Assembly (NCBI GenBank): GCA_022264855.1
Contig: JABYQU010000012.1
Location: 372,001 to 436,000, forward strand
Source of the DNA: Lenzites betulinus
Taxonomy: Eukaryota > Basidiomycota > Agaricomycetes > Polyporales > Polyporaceae
Direction of reading: 5' to 3'
DNA length: 64,000 nt
Shown: one piece after another, positions 11,099 to 23,095 of the stretch
Layout: each line of letters starts with the position of its first letter
Numbering within the stretch: the stretch's first letter is position 1
Made by a program: the position numbers and the translations under genes
Notes under the pieces: model-generated
Seen by the model: the letters and a program-made list of their open reading frames with translations, nothing else
Database searches by the model: none
What the model was told of the DNA's origin: nothing

Positions 11099-13180
11099 TC
11101 ATACGCTCTCCTCGTCCGACTTCTCTTTCACCTCGCGCACCTCCGTCGCAACTTCCGCCTTGCCATGGATCTGCTTCTCGGCAGGGCGCCACTGGGGAGA
11201 GTTCCATGGCTTGACGCCAGACCGGTACATCTCGTCGACCTCCTCCAAACTGAGACCCTTCGTCTCGGGAATGAAGAGCCAGACGTAGCCGTAGCCGAAC
11301 ACAAGCATGCCGAAGAAGATGAGCAGAATGAGCGGCCCGATCTTCTCCGCGATACGGGGTGCGAAGAAACTGAGGAGGAAGTTCCAGAGCCAGTCTGCAG
11401 AGACAAGCGGTTAGCGGTCGACTTCCGAAATATGCACGCGACCAGAGGCTGGGCACTTACTCGTTGCACTCCCGAGCGCGATAGCTTTCGGGCGGACGCG
11501 GAGCGGGAAGCTCTCGCCGAGGTACACCCACGGTGTCGGACCCCAGAACACGGAGAAGGAGAACACATGGAGCACGGCGAACGCGATGAGCGTGTCACCA
11601 CCCTGGCGGTTGCGCGCCGTCAACTGGTCAGCGGGTGTGTTCGGAGGTGCAAGCGTGAAGTGTCCAACGAGACCCGCGATGAGGGCGCACACGCCCTCCA
11701 TGACCGATCCAGTGAGCAGAGACTAGAACGAGAGTTCTCAGCAGGTGATCTGATTGACCGGTAGAAAGGCTGCCTACGTTGCGCCGTCCCCAAGACTCAA
11801 TGAGGTACAAAGCAGGAATCGTGCCAACAACGGACACGCCGCCGAGGATCGCCTGGATGGAATAGGGGTCCAGGCTGAAGGCGGCTTCACTTAGTATTGG
11901 CAAAAGACGGAGAAAAGGATGCTACCGACTTTGTGCCTGCGCTCTTGAAGAAGGTATCACCGTAGTAGTCTGGACATAGTCTCCGTCAGGCACCATACAA
12001 TGAGGATAGTCCGCGGCTGTCCAGAAACTCACAGTAGAAGTTCTGGCCGTTCAGCTGTTGAATGAACTGCAGCATCATGCCGTTGATCGTCCGCTTCCAC
12101 AGCTGGTTGCGCTGCGAGAAGCACTCCATCCAAGTGGCCTTACCACCGTCGTTCTCTGCACGAATGCCGAACTCGAGCTCCTCAATGGTGTCCAACACGA
12201 CCGGGTCGTCCTCCGGCAGGCTGTTGAGTTCCGCGACCACGCGGCGGGCTTCCTCGCCACGACCTGTACCAAGCAGGTGACGCCTTTGAAAAATGTGCGG
12301 TTAGAAAAGGACCCGTCTTGTCAAGCGAGACGATGCTTACGGCGACTCCGGCAGGAAGAAGATACCGGAGAGGAGGATAACACCCCAGAGCATCTGCAAG
12401 CCCACAGGTATCCGCCACGACGATGGGCCATTGATGGTGTGCGTCCCCAGATCGATGATATAGCTCAAGAAGATACTGAGTAGAAAACTGTCAGCAGTGT
12501 GCCATTTGGTTGGTTCGGATATTATATACGCACCCAATAATGATCTGGAGCTGGTACAACACGAGCAGCATACCACGCATTGCTTTCGGTGCGGTTTCGC
12601 CATTGTACAGAGGAACGATAGCTGCGGCATCGCAGTCAGCAGCTGCCCACTTGGAGGCGGTAGCTAAATCAGAGACGTACCTGACAGTGCTCCTACACCA
12701 AGACCGGCGATGAAGCGGCCAATGGTAATTTGCACGATCGAGCGAATGGTAGCGGTCTGAATAGCGGTACCAATAGTGAAGATGCCGGACCAGATGAGGA
12801 TGGATCCTCGGCGACCGAAGCGATCTGAAGTAAAGGCCTGTGCAATCGCGCCAACAAACGTGCTGCATCCCCGCCTCGTTAGTCACTCAACCCTGCGGCC
12901 ATGAGGAATAGACGTACCCAGCTGAGAGCAGTGACGTTATGATGGATTGTCGTGAACTTGACAGCACTGCAACACCGTCAGCGCCGACTTGTCCGAACCG
13001 ATCCACAAAGTCGGGCATGATAAGACATCCCTAGAAAATACGGTAACGTCAGGAATCACCGCCGCCGAGAAGTGTAAAGGCACATACGGAGATAACTCCA
13101 ATGTCGTATCCAAACAGGAAGCCACCAAACGCAATGAAGGTGGCCAAGAGGATGGCCTTGTGATTTGTCGGAATCCCCAT
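11099..13180 (-). CDS. MFS sugar/hexose transporter
   Basis: Ten exons encode 518 residues: 13088-13180, 12918-13030, 12681-12862, 12534-12621, 12341-12475, 12033-12283, 11930-11969, 11778-11874, 11461-11722, 11099-11394. Sugar porter signatures occur in order: GGFLFGYDIGVISG in the first membrane segment, DRFGRRGS in the cytoplasmic loop, PLYNGETAPKAMRG, LPESPRHL, QQLNGQNFYYYYGDTFF, YLIESWGRRN, WVYLGESFPLRVR and the terminal PETKGLSLEEVDEMY. Twelve membrane helices are expected, and the protein should sit in the plasma membrane importing hexoses by proton symport. Substrate cannot be told from sequence alone. The 40-nt exon uses a GTCGGT donor, the weakest of the set. The tail is charged and cytosolic. 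Confidence 0.93.
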
Positions 13181-14341
13181 CGTCGCAGGCGAGCGGCAGC
13201 GCGTAGGTGACGGTGCTCAGAGCGAGGGAAGCAAGGGCTCACGGGGCCCAACCTCGAGAAGCACCTGCATCTTATAGCAGGCCGGCGGAGCCTGCGTTTG
13301 TCTTTGTCCCCCTGATCTCACGGGAAAATGTTCCAGTCTTCTGCCAGAGCCCGCAGCCCGAAGCTGAGACGGGCCGCGAACTGGATCACAGCGGTCCGGG
13401 GGACGGTCGTGAGCGCAAGATTTCAGGTGTTCGTCCTGCAGTCAGTGACGTTATGTGTGGTCCCATGGACATGCAGCTTTACCGGGCAATCAATCTTCCT
13501 TCAACCTTTCTCCACTAGTACTGATGTCTCACAGTATACATGTGATGCACTTTTACCCCGCATTGCGGGGACCCCACAAAGCCCCCGCAGGCTAATCTGT
13601 ACGATCACAACGACGTGCATCTCCTGCAGACGCCATTCGATGTGCTGAGGATTGTCATGCAATGCTCGTCCCTCAAGACGGTTGATCTTCAAGAGAACTT
13701 GTATCCGAACGATTTCAAAAGGCCGACTGTCGGCGATCCTATGTAGATGAAATCCCAGGCTTCCAGTCACGGGGGATGCAGCGTCTTGTGCGTACCTGAC
13801 GATGAAAAATTCCAAGCTGAGGGCGATCAGGCTAACGCGTCGGCGTCGTTGTCACCCCGGTATCCCCTCAGCGCTCTGTTGCGAGACAGTAGAAAAGGCA
13901 TCTTCGCGCCGCGGGGGGTCGGACATGAGACTGAACCCCGCTACGCTTGAGTACCACAAGCTGTCACTACTTAGAAGGAGTCAGCTGGCCTTAGGCTTTG
14001 TGGTGGCCACATGCTGATCGGTCCCGCCGCCGCGGCACACGGCGATATCTGGCCGCTGACGAGTGCGGCTCCGTCGGAATGATCCGGACGCAAGGCGGGC
14101 CACTCATGCCGATTTTGCCGGCGGTTCACTTAGACGCTCGCTTCGCCGGACAGGGCGTTTGTAATGGAGTTCAGTTCTATCAAAAAGGTTACTTATCAAG
14201 CTTCTGACGTATACAACGTGAGTTAACAATGTTCACAGGGCCATACTTACCGAGCTAATGAACACTAGTCCGCCTTGCTCTTGTCCTCCATCACACCTCC
14301 CGTGCCGATAATCCAACGCGACCTACTCTCCAGGCATCGTA
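13181..14341. other. intergenic region
   Basis: 1.16 kb between two divergent genes (sugar transporter on minus, COG8 on plus). I see no convincing exon; short open frames lack family resemblance and splice context. It should hold both promoters. Confidence 0.55.
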
Positions 14342-16156
14342 ATGGCGGACTCTTCTCAGTCTCAGGATGCTGACCTCCCCACGCTGCCTGACCTCCTGGC
14401 ATCCTCGTCGCAAGATGTCCTCGCGGCGTCATATCTCACGGCACCGGATGCTTCGTCATACCTTGCCCGTCTGACCGCCCTGTCTCTCCACGAGCTGGAA
14501 TCTGAGCCTACTGAGCTCGCCTCATCGTCGGCACAGCTCACCAACGCACTCACGACGCTCTGCTACACATCATATCCGACTTTCCTCTCCTTGCATGCCA
14601 CCACCTCCACCCTATCCTCCTCACTTGACGCGCTCTCAAATTCGCTCTCATCATTGCTGTCTGCCCTGCCGAACCTTGAGACCGGCGCGCGGGTCTTTGC
14701 TCAAGAATCTCGCTCACTGCTAGCGTCGCGTCGAAAAGCCGCGCTTGTGCTTGAACACCATGACAAGCTCCACGACGTCCTCTCCCTCCCCCTTCTGCTC
14801 GAGACATCCGTGCGAAACCACAACTATGCTGATGCACTCCTTCTCGCTCAACATGCGTCGGTACTAGCCTCGCGCTTTCCCTCCAATCCTCTAGTCCAGT
14901 CTGTCAAGGCGGACTGTGATGCCCGCATACATTCCATGCTCGCCCAATTGCTACGCGTCCTCCACGAGCAAGCCAAGCTGCCTGCTCTTTTTCGAGCGGT
15001 GGGGTTCCTTCGGAAGATGGACGTTCTCACCGAGCAAGAACTCGCGCTCGCTTTCCTGTCCGGGCGCAGCGGATACCTCGATGGCACACTACGCGCAGTA
15101 GAGGTCGAGAGGAAGGGTCTAGACGGCGAGGGGAGCATTGAGCGCGAACGCGATATTCAGGCGCGTTATTTGAAGCGGTACGTCGATGCCTGGCGCGAGG
15201 GGGTCCACGACGTCGTCACACAGTATACCGCCATCTTTCTCGACCGCCCGCAAGGCACGAAGCCAGCTCCATCCGAGTTGCATATCCTCTTGACGACATT
15301 CACCACTGTGCGCGTCAGGGCGCTGCTTGACATCCTACGAGAGACGCTCCCGCTTGTTGCGGACCCCTCGCTCCTCTCGTCACTGCTCACCCAACTCACG
15401 TACTGCGCCACCTCCTTTGCGCGCGTTGGCATGGACTTCCGTGCCGCTCTTGGCCCGCTTTTCATTACCGCCGTTCTCAAGGGCATAACACGCGAGTTCG
15501 AAGAAGCCACTGACGCATGGTCAAAATCGCTCTCGGCCTCCTCCGCGCCCCAGGCCCGCGCCCGGCCACGCTCTGCCTCCTCCGCGCGCAAACGCCCCAC
15601 CCAGTTATTTCTCTCACCTTCTGCTGCTTCGGCGTCGACGCCACCCATACCCACACCAGCGCAGCTCTCCGCCATCGCATCGGGCCCGCCAAACGCACCT
15701 CCACCGGTCCTTGCGTCCTACCCGCCACTCGGCGTATACACGAACGCGCTCCTAACAGCGCTCAACGGGTTGCGTCTCCTCGCGCCTTCCGAGCTTCTGC
15801 ACGATTTGCTGCGCGCGCTGGACAGCGCTCTTTCGCGCGGGGCGGCGGAGTTGTCGGAGTATGCGCGTGCAGCGGTGGTGGTGGAGGCGAAGAGCAATGG
15901 CGCTACGACAGCGAGCGTGGAGGAGGCGAGGCGGGACAGAGAGGTCGTAGGCGCAGTGCGCGCGGTCTACGCGCGGGTGTTCGTGCCGTTCATGAGGCGT
16001 GCGTTGGCGGAGGGCGTGTATGGGGTGAAGGTCGACGGGACCCTTGGTGAAGCTGAGGTTGCGGTCGGCGGGGAGCTTGCACGAACGTTGAAGGAGCTAG
16101 AGGCGGAGACGCAAGAGAGCGGAGATGAGGACGAGAACGTAGATGGTGAGGAGTGA
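14342..16156 (+). CDS. COG8: conserved oligomeric Golgi complex subunit 8 (Dor1 family)
   Basis: A single uninterrupted frame of 604 residues, unusual beside its intron-rich neighbours. The N-terminal half matches the Dor1/COG8 layout: DASSYLARLTALSLHELESEP, then CYTSYPTFLSLHATTSTLSS, a coiled-coil-prone SSLDALSNSLSSLLSALPNLE, and the LEHHDKLHDVLSLPLLLET and NHNYADALLLAQHASVL segments characteristic of COG8. COG8 joins lobe B of the COG tether, which controls retrograde vesicle fusion at the Golgi. Residues about 395-455 form a Pro/Ser/Ala-rich insertion between conserved blocks, and the C-terminus is acidic. Confidence 0.88.
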   Translation: MADSSQSQDADLPTLPDLLASSSQDVLAASYLTAPDASSYLARLTALSLHELESEPTELASSSAQLTNALTTLCYTSYPTFLSLHATTSTLSSSLDALSNSLSSLLSALPNLETGARVFAQESRSLLASRRKAALVLEHHDKLHDVLSLPLLLETSVRNHNYADALLLAQHASVLASRFPSNPLVQSVKADCDARIHSMLAQLLRVLHEQAKLPALFRAVGFLRKMDVLTEQELALAFLSGRSGYLDGTLRAVEVERKGLDGEGSIERERDIQARYLKRYVDAWREGVHDVVTQYTAIFLDRPQGTKPAPSELHILLTTFTTVRVRALLDILRETLPLVADPSLLSSLLTQLTYCATSFARVGMDFRAALGPLFITAVLKGITREFEEATDAWSKSLSASSAPQARARPRSASSARKRPTQLFLSPSAASASTPPIPTPAQLSAIASGPPNAPPPVLASYPPLGVYTNALLTALNGLRLLAPSELLHDLLRALDSALSRGAAELSEYARAAVVVEAKSNGATTASVEEARRDREVVGAVRAVYARVFVPFMRRALAEGVYGVKVDGTLGEAEVAVGGELARTLKELEAETQESGDEDENVDGEE

Positions 16157-17170
16157 CAGGGGCGATCTGGTGCGTAGACCTCTCGATTGGGAATGTAGCA
16201 AGGTCGTTGATGTCTTGTGCAGCTCGCTGAACGCAGCTCCACCAAGGCGCAGTGGACACCTCGTCAGTACCTTTCCGCAGAACACGGTGCTTTTGCATTC
16301 CCTGCACACGAACATATTCGCCGCGTTCAGTTGCTCTCCTCGGTGATCAGGTCAGGCCTGTAGGTCCCCAGACGCGCTTCCTCGCTAACATCAGGAAAAT
16401 CCCGGATCTGCTGCTCGGTTCTGGCGAGCGTCTGGCGAGCGTCTGGGCGTCCGCTAGGTTCCCGGTCGAAATAAATATATTTAGCAGTATCCCGCAGATG
16501 CTCAGACAATCCCCCTTCTGCATTGAATCTGCGATTCAGGGCAATCTGCGATCTGGCCGCCCCTCTCTGAACACAGGGTCGTGCAGAGCTGCTCAGGGTC
16601 CCTCAGGGTCTCGCAGCTCTGCAGGAGGCCGAATCCTCGGATCGCGCAGATCTAGTCAGGAGCGCCAGGGCAGCAGGTTTACCAGCTCACTCAGTACCGC
16701 CAGACTCCTCGCAGATTCCCAATCCGTGGCAGAAGGACGCAGAACACAGCTAAACTTTGGATCAGCGGACATTGTGCAGACACGGGCAGCCCATGCAGAA
16801 CATAGGCAGGTTGGCAGAAGGGCAGGCACAAAACGGCATGTATCACATATACCAGAACGACGGATGTTTACAAGCTGTGCAGGTCGGAAGATGTAGAGCA
16901 ACGGGCATGACGTGGACGCGAGCGACAATAGCGGGGGATACACTAGATGGTGGCGACGACTTGGAGGATGCTACGTGATACCAACGGGGCGGGAGCAACA
17001 AGTTAGCTGACCACATGTACAACAGCAAGAGATTCTCAAGAGGCGTGAGGACATCGAGCATCGTATGGAACAACGCATCGGCAGATAGCGCATTGTCAGA
17101 ATCCCTACAACGTCCATCAGATGAGTGAGTGCTTTACACAGGAAGAGCGCGCACGTACGGATGCCTTCTA
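16157..17170. other. intergenic region
   Basis: About 1 kb between the COG8 stop and the stop of the next minus-strand gene. A plus-strand frame of 214 codons (16252-16896) and a short minus-strand frame near 16097-16315 exist, but neither resembles a family or shows splice support. I treat it as non-coding. Confidence 0.5.
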
Positions 17171-20100
17171 CTACTCCGGGATGTCGACGAGGGCGGCGCG
17201 CGTACTGGCTTTCCCGCTAGTATGCTTGTCGACAACGCGCTGGCCAGAGTGTTGGCGTGCCTCCTTGAGCAGCGACGCCCGACGTTCAAGCGTGAGGCCC
17301 AGGGCGGAGAGCGTGTACTCGTTTGTCAGCCCAGACCACATCTCTTCGCGGAAATCGGTTGGGTAACGGCTTGTGTTGCCGGTCGCGGGGTTGAGAATCT
17401 TGAGGCGGACTGGCAGCCCTTTGTCGTCGAGTGTGATTTGCTTCTTAGACCACATCTCAAACATGCGTTCAACCTGTTGTAATTCATACAAGTTAGTCCA
17501 ATATGGTCGAATGAGTTAAGTGACTTACAGCCGCAGTTGCCAACCCGATAGCGCCACACGGCCAGTCCTCCTCCCCAGACCTCTTGTAGAGGCCTGGCAC
17601 GACGATTGCCCCCTCGATGTGCTCCAGATGTGTCGCGATTACCGGAAGTACGAAGCGGCTCCGGAAGACACCCTATTATGTGTAATCTCATTAGTAATGG
17701 CTCAAACAACCGACGAGCTGCTCACCTTGCCGTCACGCTGGAGGGTGTTGAGGAAGGCGAAGCAATGTCCTTCCAACATGGCCGAACTGAGGGATGCCCT
17801 GTTGTCGAGGTTCTGATACTTTGGCGACGTCGAGAAGAAGGCCTCCACGATACGGCCGGCGGCGTGCCCGATATTCTTGCGCCAGTCGTACAGCCGCGCA
17901 GTCGCCTGAGATCGAACGGGCATTAGTGACGACGGGGTAGGGGAGCGGGGGACGTACTAGAGAGTGTACGACGTCGCCACTCACGACGTCGTGAGGGCAG
18001 ATGTCGCTCATGGTGGCATTCCAGATCCTCTGGACGACGTCGACCGACGTTGTATCGTCCCAGTCCCACGGAGCCTCCCTCGTTCCCTGGTAACGAACAA
18101 GGGTAGGGGCGAATCGTTGAGTCCACCTTTCTTGCGCTGGGAGGCCGCCAGGAAGGTGTTCGATCTTGAATTTGACCTTCCTCGAGGAGGTCGACGTGTT
18201 GCTTGCGGAGGAAGAGGGCTTCTTGCGGCATGGGACTTTCAAGGATCCCTGCTCATCGTCGGATTGATCAGCCTCAGAGCCCCGGCGGGTGGATCCAACC
18301 GAGGACGCCCGCGATGACTAAAGTTGTCAGTTTGTCATGCGGTGGCGGTCAATGGAAATTAACTTACCGAGCGGCCCCGCTCTATCCCCTCGACGCCTAG
18401 ATACTTGTTGTTGTCTTCGTTGTCGACCCCGCTGTCGTCCTCGACATTGTCCCCATCTGCGTCCTCGCTCTCACTTTCGGACTCGACATCGGCGTCGATG
18501 CCCTGGTCCTCCGGCTCGTCCTTTTCCTCCTCACCCTCGTCCTCGTTCTCGTTCTCGTTCTCGTTCTCGTTCTGGTCCTCGTCCTCGTCCTCCGTCTCCT
18601 CATCTACGTCAGTCGCCTTCGCAGTCGCCGTCACCGCCTCCAGATTGGTTTGAGCGTTCCCCTTACCTTTGGACGGCGCCTTTGTCTCCGCCTGCGCCGC
18701 CCTCCCCTTCGCCGGCACTGCCCTCCCTTTCACTTGCGTTGCTTTCCCCTTCCCCTTCGCCGCTGCCTTGACCTCCCTGGCCTTCGCCTTCTCATCCTCC
18801 TTCGCCTGCTTCGCCTCTGCCTTGGCCTTGGCCTTGGCCTCTCGTGCCTCGGCATTTGCCCTCTCCTTGGCCTCCCTCGCCTTGGCCCTCTCCATCTGCC
18901 TCGCCTCCTTGGTCTCCTTGGCCTTCGCCGCCTTCTCCTCCTTCTTGGTCATCTTCGGCGGCGCCGGCTCCTTGGACTTCGACGCATTGGGCTCGACCGG
19001 GACTTTGCCCTTGCTCCTCTTCGCCCCGGTCTTCGACTTCTTCTTGAGCGGGCTACTAGATAAGTCAATGACATCCGGGGTGGGCGGCGGCTGGATGCTG
19101 ATCTTAAACTTCACAGGCTTCGGGGTGGTGACGTCGATATCGGTGATGTCGACGAGGTTCTGTCGCACAGGCGGTCAGTAACAACGGAAGGCTGATATCA
19201 TCCAACGTACACACTTACATCAGTAGTCAGTCTGGTGCCAGGCGCCTTGATCGGACTGGATTGCGCCGCGTCGCGCTCAACCCCCTCATCCTCGCTAACG
19301 AAGGCCGGGCCAGTGATGGCACCCTGCTTCCTCATCGTCTCCTTTGACAGAACAGGGGCGGGCTCGGCGTTGTCTTGTTGCGCAGGTGCGTCTGTGTCCC
19401 GCGATTTCGAAGTCTTGGCGCGGGGCCTCGGCTTCGGCTTCGGCTTCGGCTTGCCCCCGGTGCCGCTGGTCTCCTGAGTTGCGACGGGGGGCTGCGAGAC
19501 GGGCTGTGTGCGCCGCGCAGTGATGGTGTCGTGCGGGGTGGTTGGCGGGATATCGGATTGACCCCAGGCAGCGAGTAGAGCGGCGTGATCATCAACCTCC
19601 ATGCTATAGCGAGCACATGAAGGCAGTGAGTTGAGCGAAGGCTATAGCGCTTGTTGATATGAAGGGGGAGACGTACGGGTCCTCTGCGGAGTCGGCGTCT
19701 GCCGATTTGTTCTGAGGCACAGCACTGTGAACGTTAATAACGTTAGTAAGTTCCTCGACATTGATCAATTCCAACACCACGTCGATGTACTTACGGTGTG
19801 TCCAGGCCCGTTACAGGAGACGGGCTCTCGTATCTAGCACTGAGAGTCGACGTGGGCGAATGCTCTCTCCTTTTCTTCGCCAGGGGGTATCGTGGTCGCT
19901 GAGGTCGGCAAGGGACCCTGATGCTTTTCTCACCGTACCGACTCGGAGTCGATGGGGAGCTGGCTCGGTGGGAGCCTCGCTCATCTCGCGGGTGGACGCA
20001 TCCGACGACGCATCTATAGAGTCTGCCCACTTCTTCAAGCCCAATGCTTCCAGCTGCCCAGGTGAGTTTGCTTCGGTTATATCTCGCCAGCGAGCTACGG

Positions 20101-20425
20101 CCTTCGGGTCATTGAAGTCCTCGCATGCGAACATACGACCGAGTGAGTCAATTCTAAGCGGCTGCGACTCCGAGTCGGAAGGTGCGTCGCCCCTCTGCTC
20201 GGCCTCACGGGCGGCCTGAACGGAAGCTCTCTTCTCTGACATACGCTTCTCTGCAGCCGATACAGCCTCAATAGCCTGCTTACGCTTATCCGCGGTCTTC
20301 TGTTTCTTGCCCTGCTTCTTCGCAACCACCTCGGCAGGGGCCTGTAACTTCTTGGAGGATTGGGAGGCCGTGGAAGCTGATACGCCGTCGGAAGCACTAC
20401 GAGTTTTACGCGGGGATGTCGGCAT
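17171..20425 (-). CDS. large acidic/basic nuclear-type protein, conserved C-terminal domain
   Basis: Eight exons (19815-20425, 19677-19724, 19219-19603, 18368-19159, 17958-18317, 17726-17905, 17529-17672, 17171-17473) encode about 940 residues. Residues 1-350 are charged and disordered. Around 378-381 VIDLSSS resembles a SUMO-interaction motif. Residues about 410-500 are a Lys/Ala/Glu-rich coil, followed by an ENENENEN acidic repeat. The C-terminal 330 residues look globular (DWDDTTSVDVVQRIW, ARLYDWRKNIGHAAGRIVEAFF, PCGAIGLATAAVERMFEMW). The same C-terminal plan, including a 144-nt exon ending just before Val-Glu-Arg, recurs in the gene at 48264-50981, so they are paralogues. The layout reminds me of basidiomycete DUF6532-type proteins, but that assignment is tentative. 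The first intron uses a GTAACG donor and is the least certain junction. Confidence 0.75.
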
Positions 20426-20726
20426 TGTGGAGGAGGTGAGCAGGATTGCGCCCACTGCAAAGGCGATGCGACGAAGTGAAAACTTTCAGAGGTTGATGTT
20501 TAGCGCACGCTTGCGTCTCCCCGAGCTTTTATAGTATCAACGGATAGCGCTCATCGCCTTCGTGAGTTAGCTCCGTCCATGATCAGTCTCAAGCTCAAGT
20601 TTGATTCACAGCGATAATACCAGTACCTAGTAATTTCGCCGCGGATTCTATGGTATGAATTCGCATTCTCCGTAGGTCCTAACTCATTCCTCGTGTCAAC
20701 TAGGTCAAGGGTGGTCTTGCTACTAG
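20426..20726. other. divergent promoter region
   Basis: 301 bp between the start of the large minus-strand protein and the F-box-like gene on plus. No gene; it must hold both promoters. Confidence 0.55.
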
Positions 20727-22630
20727 TTGTCGCACGCAGACAACTTGAAGCACAACGCACTGACACAGATGTCCGACGCCGTCGAGCACTTGTGGGTCAG
20801 TTACCCCCACAGTTTATACCAATTCCGCGACGCGACCGGCAGCATAAGTACAACACCGGGCTATGCCAACTCTGCAACCAGCCGTGCAATCTCGGTGGAG
20901 GAGATTCGCCAGTACATCGTAGAAGCAATCCTCCCCTCCACCCGCCCCCGTCATACAAGAGGATATCCCTACCATGTACAGTCCACGCTCAATTCCCTCA
21001 TGCGGACGTGTAGTGGCTTCTTCGGGATCGCAGCAGGTGCACTTTGGCGAAATCTTGACGACATCGACGCCTTATGGTCGGTTTTAATCAAGAATGACGG
21101 CTCATTCGTATCGGGGATAATACCGCCGCTCGAGCTGCAAAGGTAGGAGGTCGTCCTCGCGTAAACCTTGATGGCTTTTAACCGGCCCCGTTACTAGGTA
21201 TATCCTCCGCACATACAACGATTTGGAGGACCACCTCTGCGATCCAAACTTCGCGCACCTCGCCTACTACGTGTCATTCATCCAGGAGTTGACCGCATCC
21301 ACCACGGTCATCCCGGGCAAGCTGATCTCCCTGCTCTCTCGTATGCTACCTGACGGGCGACCTCTATTCCCGCGGCTCAAACGTCTCTGCTGGTACGACA
21401 CTCATTCACCTGTCAAAGGCCTCCAAGTACAGTTCTTCAATCTCGTCCGGGGACCTCATACTTCGTCCATCGAGCTGTTCATCCCGACAACTTTAAGCTC
21501 CTTCCACTGTTGGGCAAACGAGGCGCTGTCTATGCTGTCCAATCCCTCTAGTCCCCTCACCGACATCCATATTGTCGCCTCGTCTCCGCTTTCGCAAAGT
21601 GAGCAGCTAGCGCAGCGTTTCCAACGCCATCTTGTCGCCCTGTTCGCAATCACACCTGGTGAGCAGGCTCGTCCTTATCTTGATGTTGCAGTCGGTGACA
21701 GACCCGCTTAGCGATGTCGTCGTACGACCACAGCGCACGCGATGTAGTCATGCAACAGACACGGTCGGCGGCGTACCTGAAGGCCTTACAGAGGTGTTGG
21801 GGTTCTTACATGGGCGGTACGGCCTGCATCTCCGTCGTAGATGCCCCACACACATCACCCCCTGTCCACTATTTCCCCCTCGACATCAACGCGTTGTCTC
21901 CCACAAGATATATACTACAGCATCTGCTATTTACCACGACCACAATCGATCTCTGCTGTGCGATAAATCCCGTATGGACCGCCGCGGGATCGGAGCATAG
22001 CGGCGTTTCTATCCTTCAAGCAGTCGCGCCCCTTCTTCAGATGGGGCAACTTCGCGCCGTTCACATCGAATTCCACGGCCAAGCATTCTCATTCACCGAA
22101 GCCGACCTAGTCTGCTTATTGCGGCGTTGGAGGGCCCTTCGGGAGCTCTGTTTAGTGTACGACCTCACAACCTCCAACGACATCCCCGGTATAGCAGACA
22201 TACATCGCCTTCTTGGCGAGTTCTCTGACATTAGAATGCTCCATATCCCTGGCCTCGCCTTTCGAGACGCCCCGCCGACACCCTCGTCCATGTTGGCACC
22301 GGACGCTCGCCCCAACTGCAACCTTGCGTACCTCTCCTCTTCGACGCTAGTCACCGACATTCCCTTCAGTCCCAGCGCAATTGCCAGGGCACTCCTCGCG
22401 ATGTTCCCTGGAATCCACGGAGCCGGGCCCGTCGTCGACAGGGAGAGGCTGTGGTTGGAGATTGCGAACAACATCGAGATGTTGCTGGATCTCACGTTTG
22501 AGGTACCATCCCCGCTCTTCCCGACGTTGGCCTTAGCACAGGTGAGTCAAGCAGCAACCTGGCGTCCTTAATGTTACAGACCCGCCAAATTCATGCAGGA
22601 ATCGCGCACATGAGCGCCAAGAAGGTGTGA
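20727..22630 (+). CDS. F-box/LRR-type protein
   Basis: Four exons (20727-21142, 21198-21658, 21712-22541, 22580-22630) encode about 585 residues. The N-terminal 90 residues (EEIRQYIVEAI, TCSGFFGIAAGALWRNLDDIDALW) follow the pattern of agaricomycete F-box proteins, where a degenerate F-box helix is followed by an LW motif. The rest is leucine-rich segments ending LFPTLALAQ and GIAHMSAKK. A stop codon apparently splitting the gene at 21709-21711 is in fact the TAG of an intron acceptor; using donor 21659 and acceptor 21711 keeps the frame. Start could also be the ATG at 20769. Probable SCF-type adaptor, by family resemblance only. Confidence 0.7.
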
Positions 22631-23095
22631 GTCCGCGCCCGAGACGTGACGCGTGATTCAGGGCATGGAGAAGTGGGATCGAGAGCACCGAGCTGCCTGG
22701 ATAGCTCCTTCTTGACCACGTTAGCTCGCATGCAGCTTCTTTCTTGTTACGAGGCGGTCAGCGACAGGCGGCGTGGGCGATAGTACCAGACCCGGAATCA
22801 GCCCAGTGCCGTTTGTATCCGTAAGCCCTCGTCATTGTATATCGAATATCCACCTTTGGTTGATAGACAGGATCGATTGTGCGAGGGCGGAGGAGCTGCG
22901 GCGCTGACGGGGCGCATACAACTTGAAAAGCAGAGCTTGAAGCTTGAATATTGAATATTGAATGGTCGCCATGATTGCGCTGATCGGACCTTGGCGCGCT
23001 GGACTTGAAATTGTGCCACTGGCACACAATCGGCCGAGGCCGATCGAGGACATAAATGGCCTTGAGACCATCGAGCATACAAACAACAAACCACC
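22631..23095. other. intergenic region
   Basis: No gene seen. 465 bp upstream of the dioxygenase, containing short GAATATT direct repeats near 22945; presumably its promoter. Confidence 0.5.

Noticed and set aside
21659..21714. An in-frame TAG at 21709-21711 that seems to split the F-box/LRR-type gene into two genes or a pseudogene
   Set aside because: The TAG is the acceptor of a 53-bp intron (GTGAGC...CTTAG); splicing joins both halves in frame and leaves a normal 585-residue protein.
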